A stretch of DNA of 64,000 nt from Afipia sp. Root123D2 (GTDB lineage: Bacteria > Pseudomonadota > Alphaproteobacteria > Rhizobiales > Xanthobacteraceae), in the NCBI RefSeq assembly GCF_001425835.1, contig NZ_LMDP01000003.1, forward strand, positions 690,001-754,000, read 5' to 3'. The notes beneath the pieces were generated by a model. That model was not told the DNA's origin. It did no database searches and was given only the letters and a program-made list of their open reading frames with translations. This document shows positions 19,782 through 28,681 of this stretch, one piece after another (position 1 is the first letter of the stretch; each line of letters begins with the position of its first letter). A program made the translations under genes and the position numbers.

Positions 19782-20873
19782 ATGGCCAATGTCGTTCTGC
19801 GCAATGTCCGCAAGACCTATGCCGGCGGAGTCGATGCCATCAAGGGCGTCGATTTCGAAGTCAGCGACGGGCAGTTCTGCGTGCTGGTCGGACCATCCGG
19901 CTGCGGCAAGTCCACGCTGCTGCGGATGGTGGCGGGACTGGAAACCATCACCAGCGGCGAGATCGACATCGGCGGCCGCGTCGTCAACGAGATCGAGCCC
20001 GCCGATCGCGACATCGCCATGGTGTTTCAGAACTATGCGCTTTATCCGCATATGACCGTCTACAACAACATGGCCTATGGCTTGCGCAACCGCGGCATGG
20101 CCAAGCCCGAAATCGACAAGCGCGTTCGCGACGCGGCACAGGTTCTCGAAATCGGCCCGATGCTGGATCGCAAGCCGCGGCAATTGTCCGGCGGTCAGCG
20201 CCAGCGCGTCGCAATGGGCCGGGCCATCGTGCGGCAACCGAAAGTGTTCCTGTTCGACGAGCCGCTGTCGAACCTCGACGCCAAGCTGCGCATCGCGATG
20301 CGCGTCGAGATCCGCAAGCTGCAGCGCCGGCTCAAGACGACGTCGATCTACGTCACCCACGACCAGCTCGAGGCGATGACCCTCGCCGACATACTGGTGG
20401 TGATGAATGGCGGCGTTGTCGAGCAGATCGGCAAGCCGCTCGACATCTACCAGAAGCCGGCGACCACTTTCGTGGCCTCCTTCATCGGCGCGCCGCCGAT
20501 GAACCTGATGCCGATGAATGAGAGCGACCTGAAACCGCTCCTTCCCCACGGCGCCACGAGTGCCGTTCTGGGCGTGCGCCCCGAGGATCTCATCATCGCG
20601 ACGGACGCGGCGCCTGCCGGCGGGCTTGAACTCGAACTGGTCGTCGACGCCATCGAGCGGGTCGGACCGGAAACCTTCGTCTACGGCTCGCGCACGCACA
20701 GCAGCGGTACACCGGCTGTCGGCGCAACGCCGGGCGAACTTCCGCCGGGCGAGGTCATCGTCCGGGTTCCCGGACAGCACGCCCCTGCCATCGGCGAGCG
20801 GATTCGCGTGACAGCCCCCCGCGACAAGCTGCATGTGTTCAGCGCCGACGGCCGGAAGCGCCTCGACGGCTAG
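19782..20873 (+). CDS. ugpC: sn-Glycerol-3-phosphate ABC transporter ATP-binding protein UgpC
   Basis: UgpC is the ATPase that drives the UgpAE permease. The 363-residue product has Walker [10 protein letters not shown], the Q-loop [14 protein letters not shown], signature [16 protein letters not shown], Walker [13 protein letters not shown] and the switch His in [16 protein letters not shown]-terminal MalK-type OB regulatory domain follows from about residue 240 (GVRPEDL). It closes the operon. No strong terminator was seen in the 148 bp before hsp20. Confidence 0.95.
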   Translation: MANVVLRNVRKTYAGGVDAIKGVDFEVSDGQFCVLVGPSGCGKSTLLRMVAGLETITSGEIDIGGRVVNEIEPADRDIAMVFQNYALYPHMTVYNNMAYGLRNRGMAKPEIDKRVRDAAQVLEIGPMLDRKPRQLSGGQRQRVAMGRAIVRQPKVFLFDEPLSNLDAKLRIAMRVEIRKLQRRLKTTSIYVTHDQLEAMTLADILVVMNGGVVEQIGKPLDIYQKPATTFVASFIGAPPMNLMPMNESDLKPLLPHGATSAVLGVRPEDLIIATDAAPAGGLELELVVDAIERVGPETFVYGSRTHSSGTPAVGATPGELPPGEVIVRVPGQHAPAIGERIRVTAPRDKLHVFSADGRKRLDG

Positions 20874-20905
20874 GCAAAACCACCCTTTTCGGCGTTCCCA
20901 TCCGT

Positions 20906-20935
20906 CTTGAACCTTCGGTCAGCCATCGCCATATT
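20906..20935 (+). promoter_or_regulatory. Candidate RpoH (sigma-32) promoter of hsp20
   Basis: CTTGAA (20906-20911) and CGCCATATT (20927-20935) fit the sigma-32 consensus CTTGAA / CCCCATNT with normal spacing. Initiation would fall near 20942, giving a leader of about 80 nt that carries the thermometer hairpin. Similar boxes precede dnaK and grpE in this window. Confidence 0.6.
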
Positions 20936-20941
20936 GTGGGC

Positions 20942-21018
20942 ATCCGGAGGGGGCTGGCATGCCGCCGGTAGGGCGCCGAAAGGGCCTTAACTGCCAAAGT
21001 CGCTTCGAGAGGACTTTG
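20942..21018 (+). promoter_or_regulatory. ROSE-like RNA thermometer in the hsp20 leader
   Basis: The last hairpin, CAAAGTC (20995-21001) paired with GACTTTG (21012-21018), folds the Shine-Dalgarno region GAGAGGA into its loop and stem. The pyrimidine-rich word TCGCT (21000-21004) faces AGGA (21010-21013), matching the UYGCU anti-SD hallmark of ROSE elements that control small heat-shock genes in Bradyrhizobium. Upstream sequence (20950-20990) is GC-rich and can form additional stems. The 5' limit is inferred from the predicted transcription start. Confidence 0.7.
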
Positions 21019-21021
21019 TGA

Positions 21022-21447
21022 ATGTCTCGTGTTCCTTCGTTGTCCAGTCCGTTCCTTTTGGGATTCGACGAAATCGAGCGTGCGCTCGATCGCGTCGTGA
21101 AAGGCGCCGACGGCTATCCTCCGTACAACATCGAGCGGTGCGACCGCGACAGCGGCCAACCCGAACGCCTGCGCATCACGCTGGCGGTCGCTGGTTTTAC
21201 CCGCGAACAACTCGATGTGACGACTGAGGAAAACCAACTCGTCATCAGGGGCCGCCAACAGGACGACAAGGCCCGGCAATATATCCATCGCGGCATTGCG
21301 GCGCGCCATTTCCAGCGCACCTTCGTGCTCGCCGATGGCATGTACGTGCTGGGCGCGGATCTGAAGAACGGGCTGTTGTCCATCGATCTTGCCCGGCCGG
21401 AACCGGAGCGGGTCGTTAAGACGATAGCCATCAATGAACACGAATAA
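21022..21447 (+). CDS. Small heat-shock protein (Hsp20/alpha-crystallin)
   Basis: Small heat-shock proteins bind unfolding proteins and hold them for DnaK refolding. The 141-residue product begins MSRVPSLSSPFLLGFDEIER and continues YPPYNIERCD, as in IbpA-type class A proteins of rhizobia. The alpha-crystallin domain spans about residues 35-125, with LAVAGFTREQLDV and ADLKNGLLSIDLARPEPE. The C-terminal tail is short. It is preceded by an RpoH-type promoter and a ROSE-like hairpin, and followed 51 bp later by the DUF1150 gene. Confidence 0.93.
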   Translation: MSRVPSLSSPFLLGFDEIERALDRVVKGADGYPPYNIERCDRDSGQPERLRITLAVAGFTREQLDVTTEENQLVIRGRQQDDKARQYIHRGIAARHFQRTFVLADGMYVLGADLKNGLLSIDLARPEPERVVKTIAINEHE

Positions 21448-21498
21448 TGGAACTGGTAGCGGACTCGACCGCTTAGTGTTGTAGAGGAGTCGAGGACA

Positions 21499-21765
21499 AT
21501 GACTGAAGCAAACACCGTGATTTTCGAGCCGGCTGTCTCACCGGAAGCACTGGCCACCCTGGGCGAAGGCCATATCGCCTACGTCAAACAGATTCGCTCG
21601 GAAGACGTGCCGGGTCTCTTTCCGCAGGCGCCGCATCTTGCGCCGGGATTGAAACTGTTCGCGCTTCATGCCGCGGACGGCACACCGATCATGCTGACTG
21701 ACAGCCGCGAAGCGGCGGTCGCGAATGCATGGAGTAACGAGCTTGAGACCGTCAGCGTTCACTGA
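21499..21765 (+). CDS. DUF1150 family protein
   Basis: This 88-residue cytoplasmic protein has no signal peptide or membrane segment. GHIAYVKQIRSEDVPGLFPQ and the C-terminal LFALHAADGTPIMLTDSREA match the DUF1150 family, which in alphaproteobacteria regularly follows an hsp20 gene. Its function is unknown. The ribosome-binding site GAGGAGTCGAGGACA lies just before the ATG. The 51-bp gap and the shared downstream terminator imply co-transcription with hsp20 and heat-shock control. Confidence 0.85.
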   Translation: MTEANTVIFEPAVSPEALATLGEGHIAYVKQIRSEDVPGLFPQAPHLAPGLKLFALHAADGTPIMLTDSREAAVANAWSNELETVSVH

Positions 21766-21791
21766 CGCTCGCTCGCAGACTGCGCACAACA

Positions 21792-21826
21792 AAGCGGCGG
21801 TGCGATGAGCGCCGCCGCTTTTTTAT
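21792..21826 (+). terminator. Intrinsic terminator after hsp20-DUF1150
   Basis: A 9-bp stem AAGCGGCGG / CCGCCGCTT with an 11-nt loop runs straight into TTTTTTA. It ends the hsp20-DUF1150 unit before the convergent ptsN gene. Confidence 0.88.
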
Positions 21827-21860
21827 TTTCCGCGATTCCAGATTTAGCGCGGCAGGTTTT

Positions 21861-22322
21861 TTACGCCGCTGTCGCCGGCGGTAACGCAAGCACCGAATAG
21901 ATCGCTTCGGCATCGCGCGATGCCCGCAACTTCTTGGCGATGTCCTGATCCCGCAGCAGGCGAGCAACCCGCGCCAGCGCCTTGAGATGATCCGCACCCG
22001 CACCCTCCGGCGCAAGCAGCAAAAACATCAGATCCACCGGCTGGCCATCCATCGCCTCGAAATCGATCGGACGCTCGAGACGGGCAAACATGCCGAACAG
22101 CTTGTCTAGCTTCGGAAGCTTGCCGTGCGGAATCGCAACGCCATAGCCGACAGCAGTGGTGCCGAGCTTCTCACGTTGCAGCAACACCTCGAAAATCGAC
22201 CGCTCGTTCTGAGTGGTCAGAACAGCCGCCCGCGCCGCGAGTTCCTGCAGCGCCTGCTTCTTGCTGTTGACCTTCAACGCCGGGAGAATCGCCTCTGGAG
22301 CGACCAGGTCCGTAATCGTCAT
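21861..22322 (-). CDS. ptsN: PTS IIA-like nitrogen regulatory protein (EIIA-Ntr)
   Basis: PtsN is the terminal phosphate acceptor of the nitrogen phosphotransferase system (PtsP-PtsO-PtsN), which regulates potassium, carbon and nitrogen functions. The start MTITDLVAPEAILPALK matches the family; the frame is open 31 codons upstream without similarity. The 153-residue product has the phosphorylated His in VGYGVAIPHGKLPKL and VDLMFLLLAPEGAGADHLKA. It sits in the conserved rpoN-hpf-ptsN order. Confidence 0.94.
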   Translation of the reverse strand: MTITDLVAPEAILPALKVNSKKQALQELAARAAVLTTQNERSIFEVLLQREKLGTTAVGYGVAIPHGKLPKLDKLFGMFARLERPIDFEAMDGQPVDLMFLLLAPEGAGADHLKALARVARLLRDQDIAKKLRASRDAEAIYSVLALPPATAA

Positions 22323-22464
22323 GGAGTATTCCGAGGGTGAAGTTAAGCCGCTGGACCGGTTATCAAATCTCGATGGAATCGGGGGCCGGAACCCACCCGG
22401 ACCCGAGGCCTGCAAAGGCGGCGGACCATAGGGAGGCTCCGGCAGGGCGTCAATGGCCCCTCAA

Positions 22465-23067
22465 CTAGTTAGATACCGGTGGATCCACCCACCCGACATT
22501 GCCGTCCGAGCGCCGATAGATGACGTTCACCCGGCCGCTGCCACCGTGCTGGAACACCATCGCGGACGCCCCTGTCAGATCGAGTTCCATCACGGCCTCG
22601 CTCACAGACAGTTGCTTCAACGACGTCGTTGATTCGGCAATGATCACCGGATTGAACGCCGTCACCTCTTCATCGTCATCCTGACTCAATCCTTCGATGA
22701 CGTAATTCGATGCGTCGATACCCGGCATGTCCAGGGTCTTCATCGCGGCCGATTCGGCATACGACTTGCGCGCGGAGCGGTCCTTCAGTCTGCTCTTGTA
22801 ACGCCGCAGCCGTTTTTCAATCGACACCAGGGCCTGATCGGCACTGGCGTAGGCATCCGCGGCGATCGCATCCGACTCGAGTGTGATTCCGGAATCGAGA
22901 TGGAGCGTGCAATCGGTGCGGAACCCGAAGCCGTCCTTGCTCAGCCTGATGTGTCCGGAATAATTCCCGTCGAAATATTTTCGCAAAACCTCGTTGGTGC
23001 GATCGACGACCCGATCGCGCATTGCATCGCCGACATTGATACTCTTACCGGAGACTCGAAGTGTCAT
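22465..23067 (-). CDS. hpf: Long-form ribosome hibernation promoting factor
   Basis: Long HPF dimerises 70S ribosomes into 100S particles in stationary phase. The 200-residue product has the N-terminal S30AE/HPF domain (MTLRVSGKSINVGDAMRDRV ... ADAYASADQALVSIEKRLRR) with basic helices, and a linker. The C-terminal dimerisation domain follows, seen in SVSEAVMELDLTGASAMVFQ and VIYRRSDGNVGWVDP. It lies between rpoN and ptsN. Confidence 0.94.
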   Translation of the reverse strand: MTLRVSGKSINVGDAMRDRVVDRTNEVLRKYFDGNYSGHIRLSKDGFGFRTDCTLHLDSGITLESDAIAADAYASADQALVSIEKRLRRYKSRLKDRSARKSYAESAAMKTLDMPGIDASNYVIEGLSQDDDEEVTAFNPVIIAESTTSLKQLSVSEAVMELDLTGASAMVFQHGGSGRVNVIYRRSDGNVGWVDPPVSN

Positions 23068-23124
23068 GTCATGCCTCGCTTCCTCGTCAGACCGGACAAA
23101 GGATCGCGACAGAACGCGGTGACG

Positions 23125-24765
23125 TCAAGCGGGAGCGGTGTCGCGGGACCGGTCGACAGATAATGTAGTTGCTGTCAGCGCATTGCCAAGCATACTCTGC
23201 TTGTCGCGACGGCGTTGCACCGACGAGGGAATGCGCATAGCCTCGCGATACTTGGCGACAGTGCGGCGCGCAATATCAATGCCATCCGCGCGCAGCCGTT
23301 CCACGATGGTATCGTCGGATAGGATCGCCGAAGGAGCTTCGGCGTCGATCAGTTGCTTGATGCGGTGCCGCACGGATTCTGCCGAATGGGCGTCGCCGCC
23401 ATCCGCCGACGCAATCGACGCCGTGAAGAAATATTTCAGCTCGAAAATACCACGGCTGGTCGCCATATACTTGTTGGCAGTCACACGCGACACCGTCGAT
23501 TCATGCATCTGGATCGCATCGGCAACCGCCCTGAGATTCAGCGGACGCAGATGCGCGACGCCCTGGGTGAAGAAGCCGTCCTGTTGACGGACGATCTCGG
23601 TCGACACCTTGAGGATGGTGCGGGCTCGCTGATCGAGTGCACGCACTAGCCACGTGGCGTTCTGCAGGCAATCGGTGAAGTAGGCCTTGTCGCCGTCCTT
23701 GCGGATCGTCTTCGACAGTTCCGTATAATAAACCTGATTGACCAGAACCTTCGGCAGCGTGTCGCTGTTGAGTTCGACCAGCCAGCCGCCGTCAGGGCCC
23801 GACCGCACATACACATCGGGCACCACCGTCTGCGCCTTGGCCGAACCAAACTTCAATCCTGGTTTTGGATCGAGGTGCCGAATCTCGCCGATCATCTCGG
23901 CGATGTCCTCGTCGTCGACACCGCAGATTCGCCGCAACGATGCGAAGTCGCGTTTGGCGAGTAGATCGAGATGCTCGACCAGCGCTTGCATCGCCGGATC
24001 GTAACGATCGCGCTCGCGCAACTGAATGGCGAGGCACTCGCTCAACGAACGCGCGCAGATACCGGGCGGATCGAAAGTCTGAAGAATTGAGAGCACCGCC
24101 TCGACTTCGCTTTCGGAGGTGCCGAGACGCTCTGCGGCCTGCCCCAGATCCACAGGCACGTAGCCTGCGTCGTCGACAAGATCGATCAGGTATTTTCCAA
24201 CGAGCCGCCGCGATGGGTCGGTGATCGTAACGGCGAGCTGCTCGGCGAGATGATCCTGCAGCGACGCCTCCGCGGCAACAAAGGCTTCAAGATTGTAGTC
24301 GTCGTCATTCGATGCGCCGCCGCCCCATTCGGTATAGACGCTCGGGGCCGAGTCCTGCGCGGTGCGCGCGGCAGCTTCCGACGGCTCTTCCGAAAAGACA
24401 TTCTCCAGTCCGGTGTCGAAAGTCTGTTCCATTTCGGCGCGGGTGCCGAGATCGCGGTTGATCCATTCCTCGGCGGCGGAATCGCCGCCACCCTCACCGC
24501 CGTCGCCGGTGGAGGAAAAATCATCGACGTCATGTCCGCCCGAGGATTGAGCCTGGCTAACCGCCGGCTCTGTCTGCTCGCCGCGCACCGGCGGTTCGCC
24601 CTCCTCGTTGGCGCGCTCAAGGAGCGGATTGCGCTCAAGCTCCTCTTCAACGAACGTCACGAGGTCGAGATTCGACAATTGCAGCAGCTTGATCGCCTGC
24701 ATGAGCTGCGGCGTCATCACCAGCGACTGCGACTGGCGGAACTCTAATCGTTGGGTGAGTGCCAT
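23125..24765 (-). CDS. rpoN: RNA polymerase sigma-54 factor
   Basis: RpoN directs transcription from -24/-12 promoters activated by enhancer-binding proteins (nitrogen, motility, C4-dicarboxylate genes). The start MALTQRLEFRQSQSLVMTPQ is the canonical region I (activator-contact) sequence. The frame is open 43 codons upstream but is not family-like. The 546-residue product has an acidic region II (about residues 60-130) and a core-binding domain. The diagnostic RpoN box ARRTVAKYREAMRIPSSVQR is near the C-terminus, followed by an extra tail of about 24 residues. It is downstream of lptB by about 90 bp. Confidence 0.96.
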   Translation of the reverse strand: MALTQRLEFRQSQSLVMTPQLMQAIKLLQLSNLDLVTFVEEELERNPLLERANEEGEPPVRGEQTEPAVSQAQSSGGHDVDDFSSTGDGGEGGGDSAAEEWINRDLGTRAEMEQTFDTGLENVFSEEPSEAAARTAQDSAPSVYTEWGGGASNDDDYNLEAFVAAEASLQDHLAEQLAVTITDPSRRLVGKYLIDLVDDAGYVPVDLGQAAERLGTSESEVEAVLSILQTFDPPGICARSLSECLAIQLRERDRYDPAMQALVEHLDLLAKRDFASLRRICGVDDEDIAEMIGEIRHLDPKPGLKFGSAKAQTVVPDVYVRSGPDGGWLVELNSDTLPKVLVNQVYYTELSKTIRKDGDKAYFTDCLQNATWLVRALDQRARTILKVSTEIVRQQDGFFTQGVAHLRPLNLRAVADAIQMHESTVSRVTANKYMATSRGIFELKYFFTASIASADGGDAHSAESVRHRIKQLIDAEAPSAILSDDTIVERLRADGIDIARRTVAKYREAMRIPSSVQRRRDKQSMLGNALTATTLSVDRSRDTAPA

Positions 24766-24853
24766 AAATGCAAGATCCGGCCAGACTTGGTCCGATTCTT
24801 GCTTAGTACGTTTGCGCCGCAAAGTACACGGCTTGACGTTCCGTAAAATTGGC

Positions 24854-25948
24854 CTAGAGGCGGAATTCCTCGCCAAGATACAGGCGGCGCACATCCGGAT
24901 CGTTGACGATCTCGTCCGGATTGCCTTCGGTCAGCACCTCGCCGGCATAAACGATGTAGGCACGATCGGTCAGACCCAGCGTCTCGCGGACATTGTGGTC
25001 GGTGATGAGAACGCCGATGCCGCGATTGGTGAGGTGCCGCACCAGATCCTGAATATCGCCCACTGCGATCGGATCGATGCCGGCGAACGGCTCGTCGAGC
25101 AGCATGTAGTTCGGCCGCGTCGCCAGCGCGCGCGCGATTTCGACGCGGCGGCGCTCGCCGCCCGACAGCGCAATCGACGGCGACTTTCTCAGCCGCGTGA
25201 TGTTGAATTCCTCGAGAAGCGAATCCAGTTCGCGCTCGCGCTTGCGCTTGTCGGGCTCGACCACCTCGAGCACGGCGCGGATGTTGTCCTCAACCGAAAG
25301 TCCGCGAAAGATCGAGGCTTCCTGCGGCAGATAACCGATGCCGAGCCGCGCGCGCTGATACATCGGCAGGCTGGTGACGTCGTGACCGTCGAGCTCGATG
25401 CGTCCGCGATCGGCCTTGATCAGGCCGGTAATCATGTAGAACACCGTTGTCTTGCCGGCGCCGTTAGGGCCGAGCAGGCCGACAGCTTCACCGCGCCGCA
25501 CGTAAATGCTGACGCCGCGCACCACTTTGCGGGTGCCGAAACTTTTCTCGACGCCGTGGACCGCCAGGTAGCCGGCGCGCGGCGCGGCGCGAACCGGCGC
25601 GGCGCCGTTGCCGGTGTTGCGCGGGCGCGGCCTGTCCTCGCGAACAGGATTTGAAACAGGCTCGCGCGACACGGCACGCGGAATCGGCGGCGCATCGCGC
25701 TCGAACGATGGCAGGTCCTGCGACGGCACAGCCGTCATCGCGACGCGGTCAGGCTGACGCACGTCGCGCGGCGGCATCGGCACCTCACGCACCGGCTCAG
25801 GCGGTGGAACCGCCGTCTCGCCGATCACGCTCTTGAACATGTCGCCCATCCGCTCGCCGAACGAGGTGATGTCCGCGCGCGTACGTGCGAACCCCTGGCG
25901 ACCGCGCGCGGGGACACGACGACGAAACATGCGCAGGAAATCAGCCAT
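24854..25948 (-). CDS. lptB: LPS export ABC transporter ATP-binding protein LptB, with N-terminal extension
   Basis: LptB powers LptFG extraction of lipopolysaccharide from the inner membrane. The ABC domain (about residues 125-364) has Walker A GPNGAGKTT, LSGGERRRVEIARAL, Walker B YMLLDEPFAGIDP and ITDHNVRETLGLTDRAYIV. E. coli LptB is about 240 residues. Here about 120 additional N-terminal residues, rich in Pro and Arg, precede the ABC domain (MADFLRMFRRRVPARGRQGF). No better start inside the extension is obvious. It lies between lptA and rpoN. Confidence 0.93.
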   Translation of the reverse strand: MADFLRMFRRRVPARGRQGFARTRADITSFGERMGDMFKSVIGETAVPPPEPVREVPMPPRDVRQPDRVAMTAVPSQDLPSFERDAPPIPRAVSREPVSNPVREDRPRPRNTGNGAAPVRAAPRAGYLAVHGVEKSFGTRKVVRGVSIYVRRGEAVGLLGPNGAGKTTVFYMITGLIKADRGRIELDGHDVTSLPMYQRARLGIGYLPQEASIFRGLSVEDNIRAVLEVVEPDKRKRERELDSLLEEFNITRLRKSPSIALSGGERRRVEIARALATRPNYMLLDEPFAGIDPIAVGDIQDLVRHLTNRGIGVLITDHNVRETLGLTDRAYIVYAGEVLTEGNPDEIVNDPDVRRLYLGEEFRL

Positions 25949-26153
25949 ACCTGCTTCGATCAGCCTTTCACGGCAATGCGCCGCGATTCCGCGGCGGCAA
26001 AGCTTCGGGTTTGCCCTGACCCGACACGATCGCTGTTGGGCAACATGCCGCTTTTTGCATCAGCATGAGTGAGTGGACGCCCTTTGCCCAGCACAACGCG
26101 GCGAGCCTGCCCGTCGTCCCGGCGCCGGGTGATACAGGCTTGCGGGCAAAGGT

Positions 26154-26948
26154 TCAACCTCGGGTTCGGCCGTTGTCCGGCAAAGCATTGAGCTTCAACG
26201 GCTTTCCGGCTGGGCGGATTGTCTTGCTCTTGCTATCGCCGTCCTTGTTGTCCTTGCCGCCCTTACCGCTATCGCTCCCTGGAAGGAGGCCGCCCATCGG
26301 GGAACCGCCGCCCTGCGACGACGACTGGAACATGCCCTGCACGCCCCGGCCGCTGCTGGACTCGACGCGCGACACCCCGGTGGTCATGTCGACCACCAGC
26401 CGGTCGCCACGCAGCACATTCTTGTCCTTGGTCAGCACCACGCCGCCCAGCATCGTGACGGTATTGGCCTTCATATCGAAGATGCCGGTCTCGCCGGTGA
26501 CGGTTTGCTCTTTCTGGGTCACGATCACGCCGCCTTTTGCCTCCAGCCGCCTGATCGACGAACTGCCGCCGGGACCGGGCGATGCCGATTTCATCGCCGG
26601 CTTCTTGCCGTCCTTGCCCTGATCGTTGTCGTAGAACACCACGAGGGTCTTGGAACGCATCGTGGTGTCGCCCTGCACCACCTTCACATTACCGGAGAAC
26701 GTCGCGATCTTGTCCTTGTCGCGCATCTCAAGCGACGCCGCTTCGATCTGGATCGGCTTGTCGCGATTCTGCGAGAAACCCTGCATCGCGTTTGGAACAC
26801 CCTGCACCGAACTGCCTTGCGCTTGCGCGGCAGCGGCTCCGAGCAGGACGATGCCGGTAAGTACAGCGGAAAATGCCAGCCGCCACAGGCGGCATATGGA
26901 GCGAGCGTGACGTTCACACATCAAACAAAACATCCTGAGGAAAATCAT
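26154..26948 (-). CDS. lptA: LptA/OstA family periplasmic LPS transport protein
   Basis: LptA forms the periplasmic bridge that carries lipopolysaccharide to the outer membrane. The 264-residue product starts with a long basic n-region and a hydrophobic signal (LAFSAVLTGIVLLGAAAAQA, cut near residue 42). The OstA beta-jellyroll follows (RDKDKIATFSGNVKVVQGDT, TVTMLGGVVLTKDKNVLRGD). The tail of about 55 residues is Gly/Ser/Lys-rich and low-complexity. Its ATG overlaps the lptC stop by 4 bp; a second Met at codon 10 (MCERHARS) is an alternative start. Confidence 0.88.
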   Translation of the reverse strand: MIFLRMFCLMCERHARSICRLWRLAFSAVLTGIVLLGAAAAQAQGSSVQGVPNAMQGFSQNRDKPIQIEAASLEMRDKDKIATFSGNVKVVQGDTTMRSKTLVVFYDNDQGKDGKKPAMKSASPGPGGSSSIRRLEAKGGVIVTQKEQTVTGETGIFDMKANTVTMLGGVVLTKDKNVLRGDRLVVDMTTGVSRVESSSGRGVQGMFQSSSQGGGSPMGGLLPGSDSGKGGKDNKDGDSKSKTIRPAGKPLKLNALPDNGRTRG

Positions 26949-27664
26949 CGGGCGGCCGCATCGCCTGCGGCGTCAGCGTCTTCCGGCCTGGCCGAATCGG
27001 AATTGGCGCCTGCGGGCTTCGCTTCCTCCGGAATCAGAATCATCGACACGCCGCCTTCAAAACGAACAACCTCGCCATTCTGCGTGATTTCCAGCCCCTG
27101 CGCATCGAGCGTGCCATTCAACAGCTTGACCGCCACGGGCTCGTTCGACGTGACCGTGCCCTTCGCCATATCGACGCGCGCCTGCGACAGCCGCGCCTCA
27201 TAACCGGTGGAGGATTGCAGGAAAATATTGTCCTTCAAATTCAGGACCTGCGATTTGGTATCGAACAGGCCCGAGCGCGCATCCATGGTCAAACCGGATT
27301 TGTCCTCCATCTGCACCTTGGCGCGCAATTCCTGAAGCTCGACATTGGTGGGCTTGGTGACATCCTGTGTGGCGGTCTTTGCCCACAATTCGTAAGGCCG
27401 CTGATCGGGCGTAAACCCCGAGAGATGAGGCGACTCCATCGTGATTCGGGTCCCCGAGACCACCAGATTATCAACCTCGAGCGGCAGCTTCGCCAGAATC
27501 CGGAACGGATTGAAAACCGATATCAGCAGAACGGCGAGCAGCGCGATGATGACAGCTGCCGGCACCGCCTTGCGCAGAATGCGGACGCGACGGCTGTGCC
27601 GCGCGGCGATCGCGAAGCGCGCATCCGAGGCGGCTTGATAGGTCTGGCCTTGAACCGAATACAA
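26945..27664 (-). CDS. lptC: LPS export ABC transporter periplasmic protein LptC
   Basis: LptC is a bitopic protein that receives LPS from LptBFG and passes it to LptA. The 239-residue product has a short cytoplasmic N-terminus with basic residues (HSRRVRILRKAVPA). One membrane helix (about residues 35-52, VIIALLAVLLISVF) and a periplasmic OstA-type beta domain follow (LDARSG.. / LKDNIFLQSSTGYEARLSQA). The C-terminus is Ala-rich. It is the first gene of lptC-lptA-lptB and is coupled to lptA by a 4-bp overlap. Confidence 0.9.
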   Translation of the reverse strand: MYSVQGQTYQAASDARFAIAARHSRRVRILRKAVPAAVIIALLAVLLISVFNPFRILAKLPLEVDNLVVSGTRITMESPHLSGFTPDQRPYELWAKTATQDVTKPTNVELQELRAKVQMEDKSGLTMDARSGLFDTKSQVLNLKDNIFLQSSTGYEARLSQARVDMAKGTVTSNEPVAVKLLNGTLDAQGLEITQNGEVVRFEGGVSMILIPEEAKPAGANSDSARPEDADAAGDAAAR

Positions 27665-27861
27665 AAAGCCGCTCCGGGGCGTTGGATCTGGCGGTCGATA
27701 CGCGAAGGCGCCGGATCATTCTATGCCGGACCGCTGCATTTTGCAGCGGGTTTCGGTGATGATCCGGGCCCCAAGAGGGCAAGGAGTGTGACCGAAACGG
27801 GGCGAAAGCCACAGCCCACATCATTTGGCGCAAAAATGGAGGTTTGCCCCGCCGGACGACA

Positions 27862-28476
27862 TTACGAATGGGCGAAAATGTCGTCGTTCTCCCAACCCTG
27901 TAAATCCAGTTTTGCCCGCGAGGGCAGAAACTGGAAGCAGGCCTGTGCCAGTTCCTTCCGGTTCTCGCGCGCCAGCATGGAATCGAGCCTCTCGCGCAGG
28001 GCATGAAGATGCAGCACGTCGGACGCCGCATAAGCGAGCTGCGCATCGGTCAGGGTTTGCGCGCCCCAGTCGCTCGACTGCTGCTGCTTGGACAGGTCGA
28101 TGCCGAGAACCTCGCGCGTCAGATCCTTCAGGCCGTGGCGATCGGTATAGGTTCGCACCAGCCGCGACACGATCTTGGTGCAATAGACCGGCTGCGGCAT
28201 GACGCCGAAGGCGTGAAAGAGCACTGCGAGATCGAAACGAGCGAAGTGAAAAATCTTGGTGACCTTCGGATCGCCAAGCAGCTTTTTCAGATTCGGCGCA
28301 TCGGTGTGGCCGGCCGGAATCTGCACCACGTCCGCGGTGCCGTCGCCGTTCGAAAGCTGCACCACGCAGAGCCTGTCGCGATGCGGATTGAGACCCAGCG
28401 TTTCGGTGTCGATCGCAACCGACGTCGTGTAGCGGGAAATATCGGGCAGGTCGCCGCGATGCAGGCGGATGGTCAT
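27862..28476 (-). CDS. rnd: Ribonuclease D (short form, exonuclease domain only)
   Basis: This is a DEDD-family 3'-5' exoribonuclease acting on tRNA and other small RNA. The 204-residue product has Exo I in VAIDTETLGLNPHRDRLCVV, Exo II in KIFHFARFDLAVLFHAFG and Exo III with the YAASDVLHLHALRERL signature (DEDDy type). It lacks the HRDC domains of E. coli RNase D, which is usual for alphaproteobacterial short RNase D. It is upstream of lptC on the same strand, with a 197-bp gap that holds nothing recognisable. Confidence 0.92.
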   Translation of the reverse strand: MTIRLHRGDLPDISRYTTSVAIDTETLGLNPHRDRLCVVQLSNGDGTADVVQIPAGHTDAPNLKKLLGDPKVTKIFHFARFDLAVLFHAFGVMPQPVYCTKIVSRLVRTYTDRHGLKDLTREVLGIDLSKQQQSSDWGAQTLTDAQLAYAASDVLHLHALRERLDSMLARENRKELAQACFQFLPSRAKLDLQGWENDDIFAHS

Positions 28477-28681
28477 GGTTTACAAAACTTTCGGTCCAGA
28501 AATTACTCGAATCGATGCCATTTAAACTACTGCCCAAATCCCCTGCCGACGAGGGGAGGATGGATTCAATTTACCGGTTAATTATCGGCAAACCACGAAC
28601 CATTCCTGCAATGACCCGAGCAGATGCCGACTGCCACCATTTGAACTCCGGACAAAATAGCCCAAGATCACCGTGATCTAA

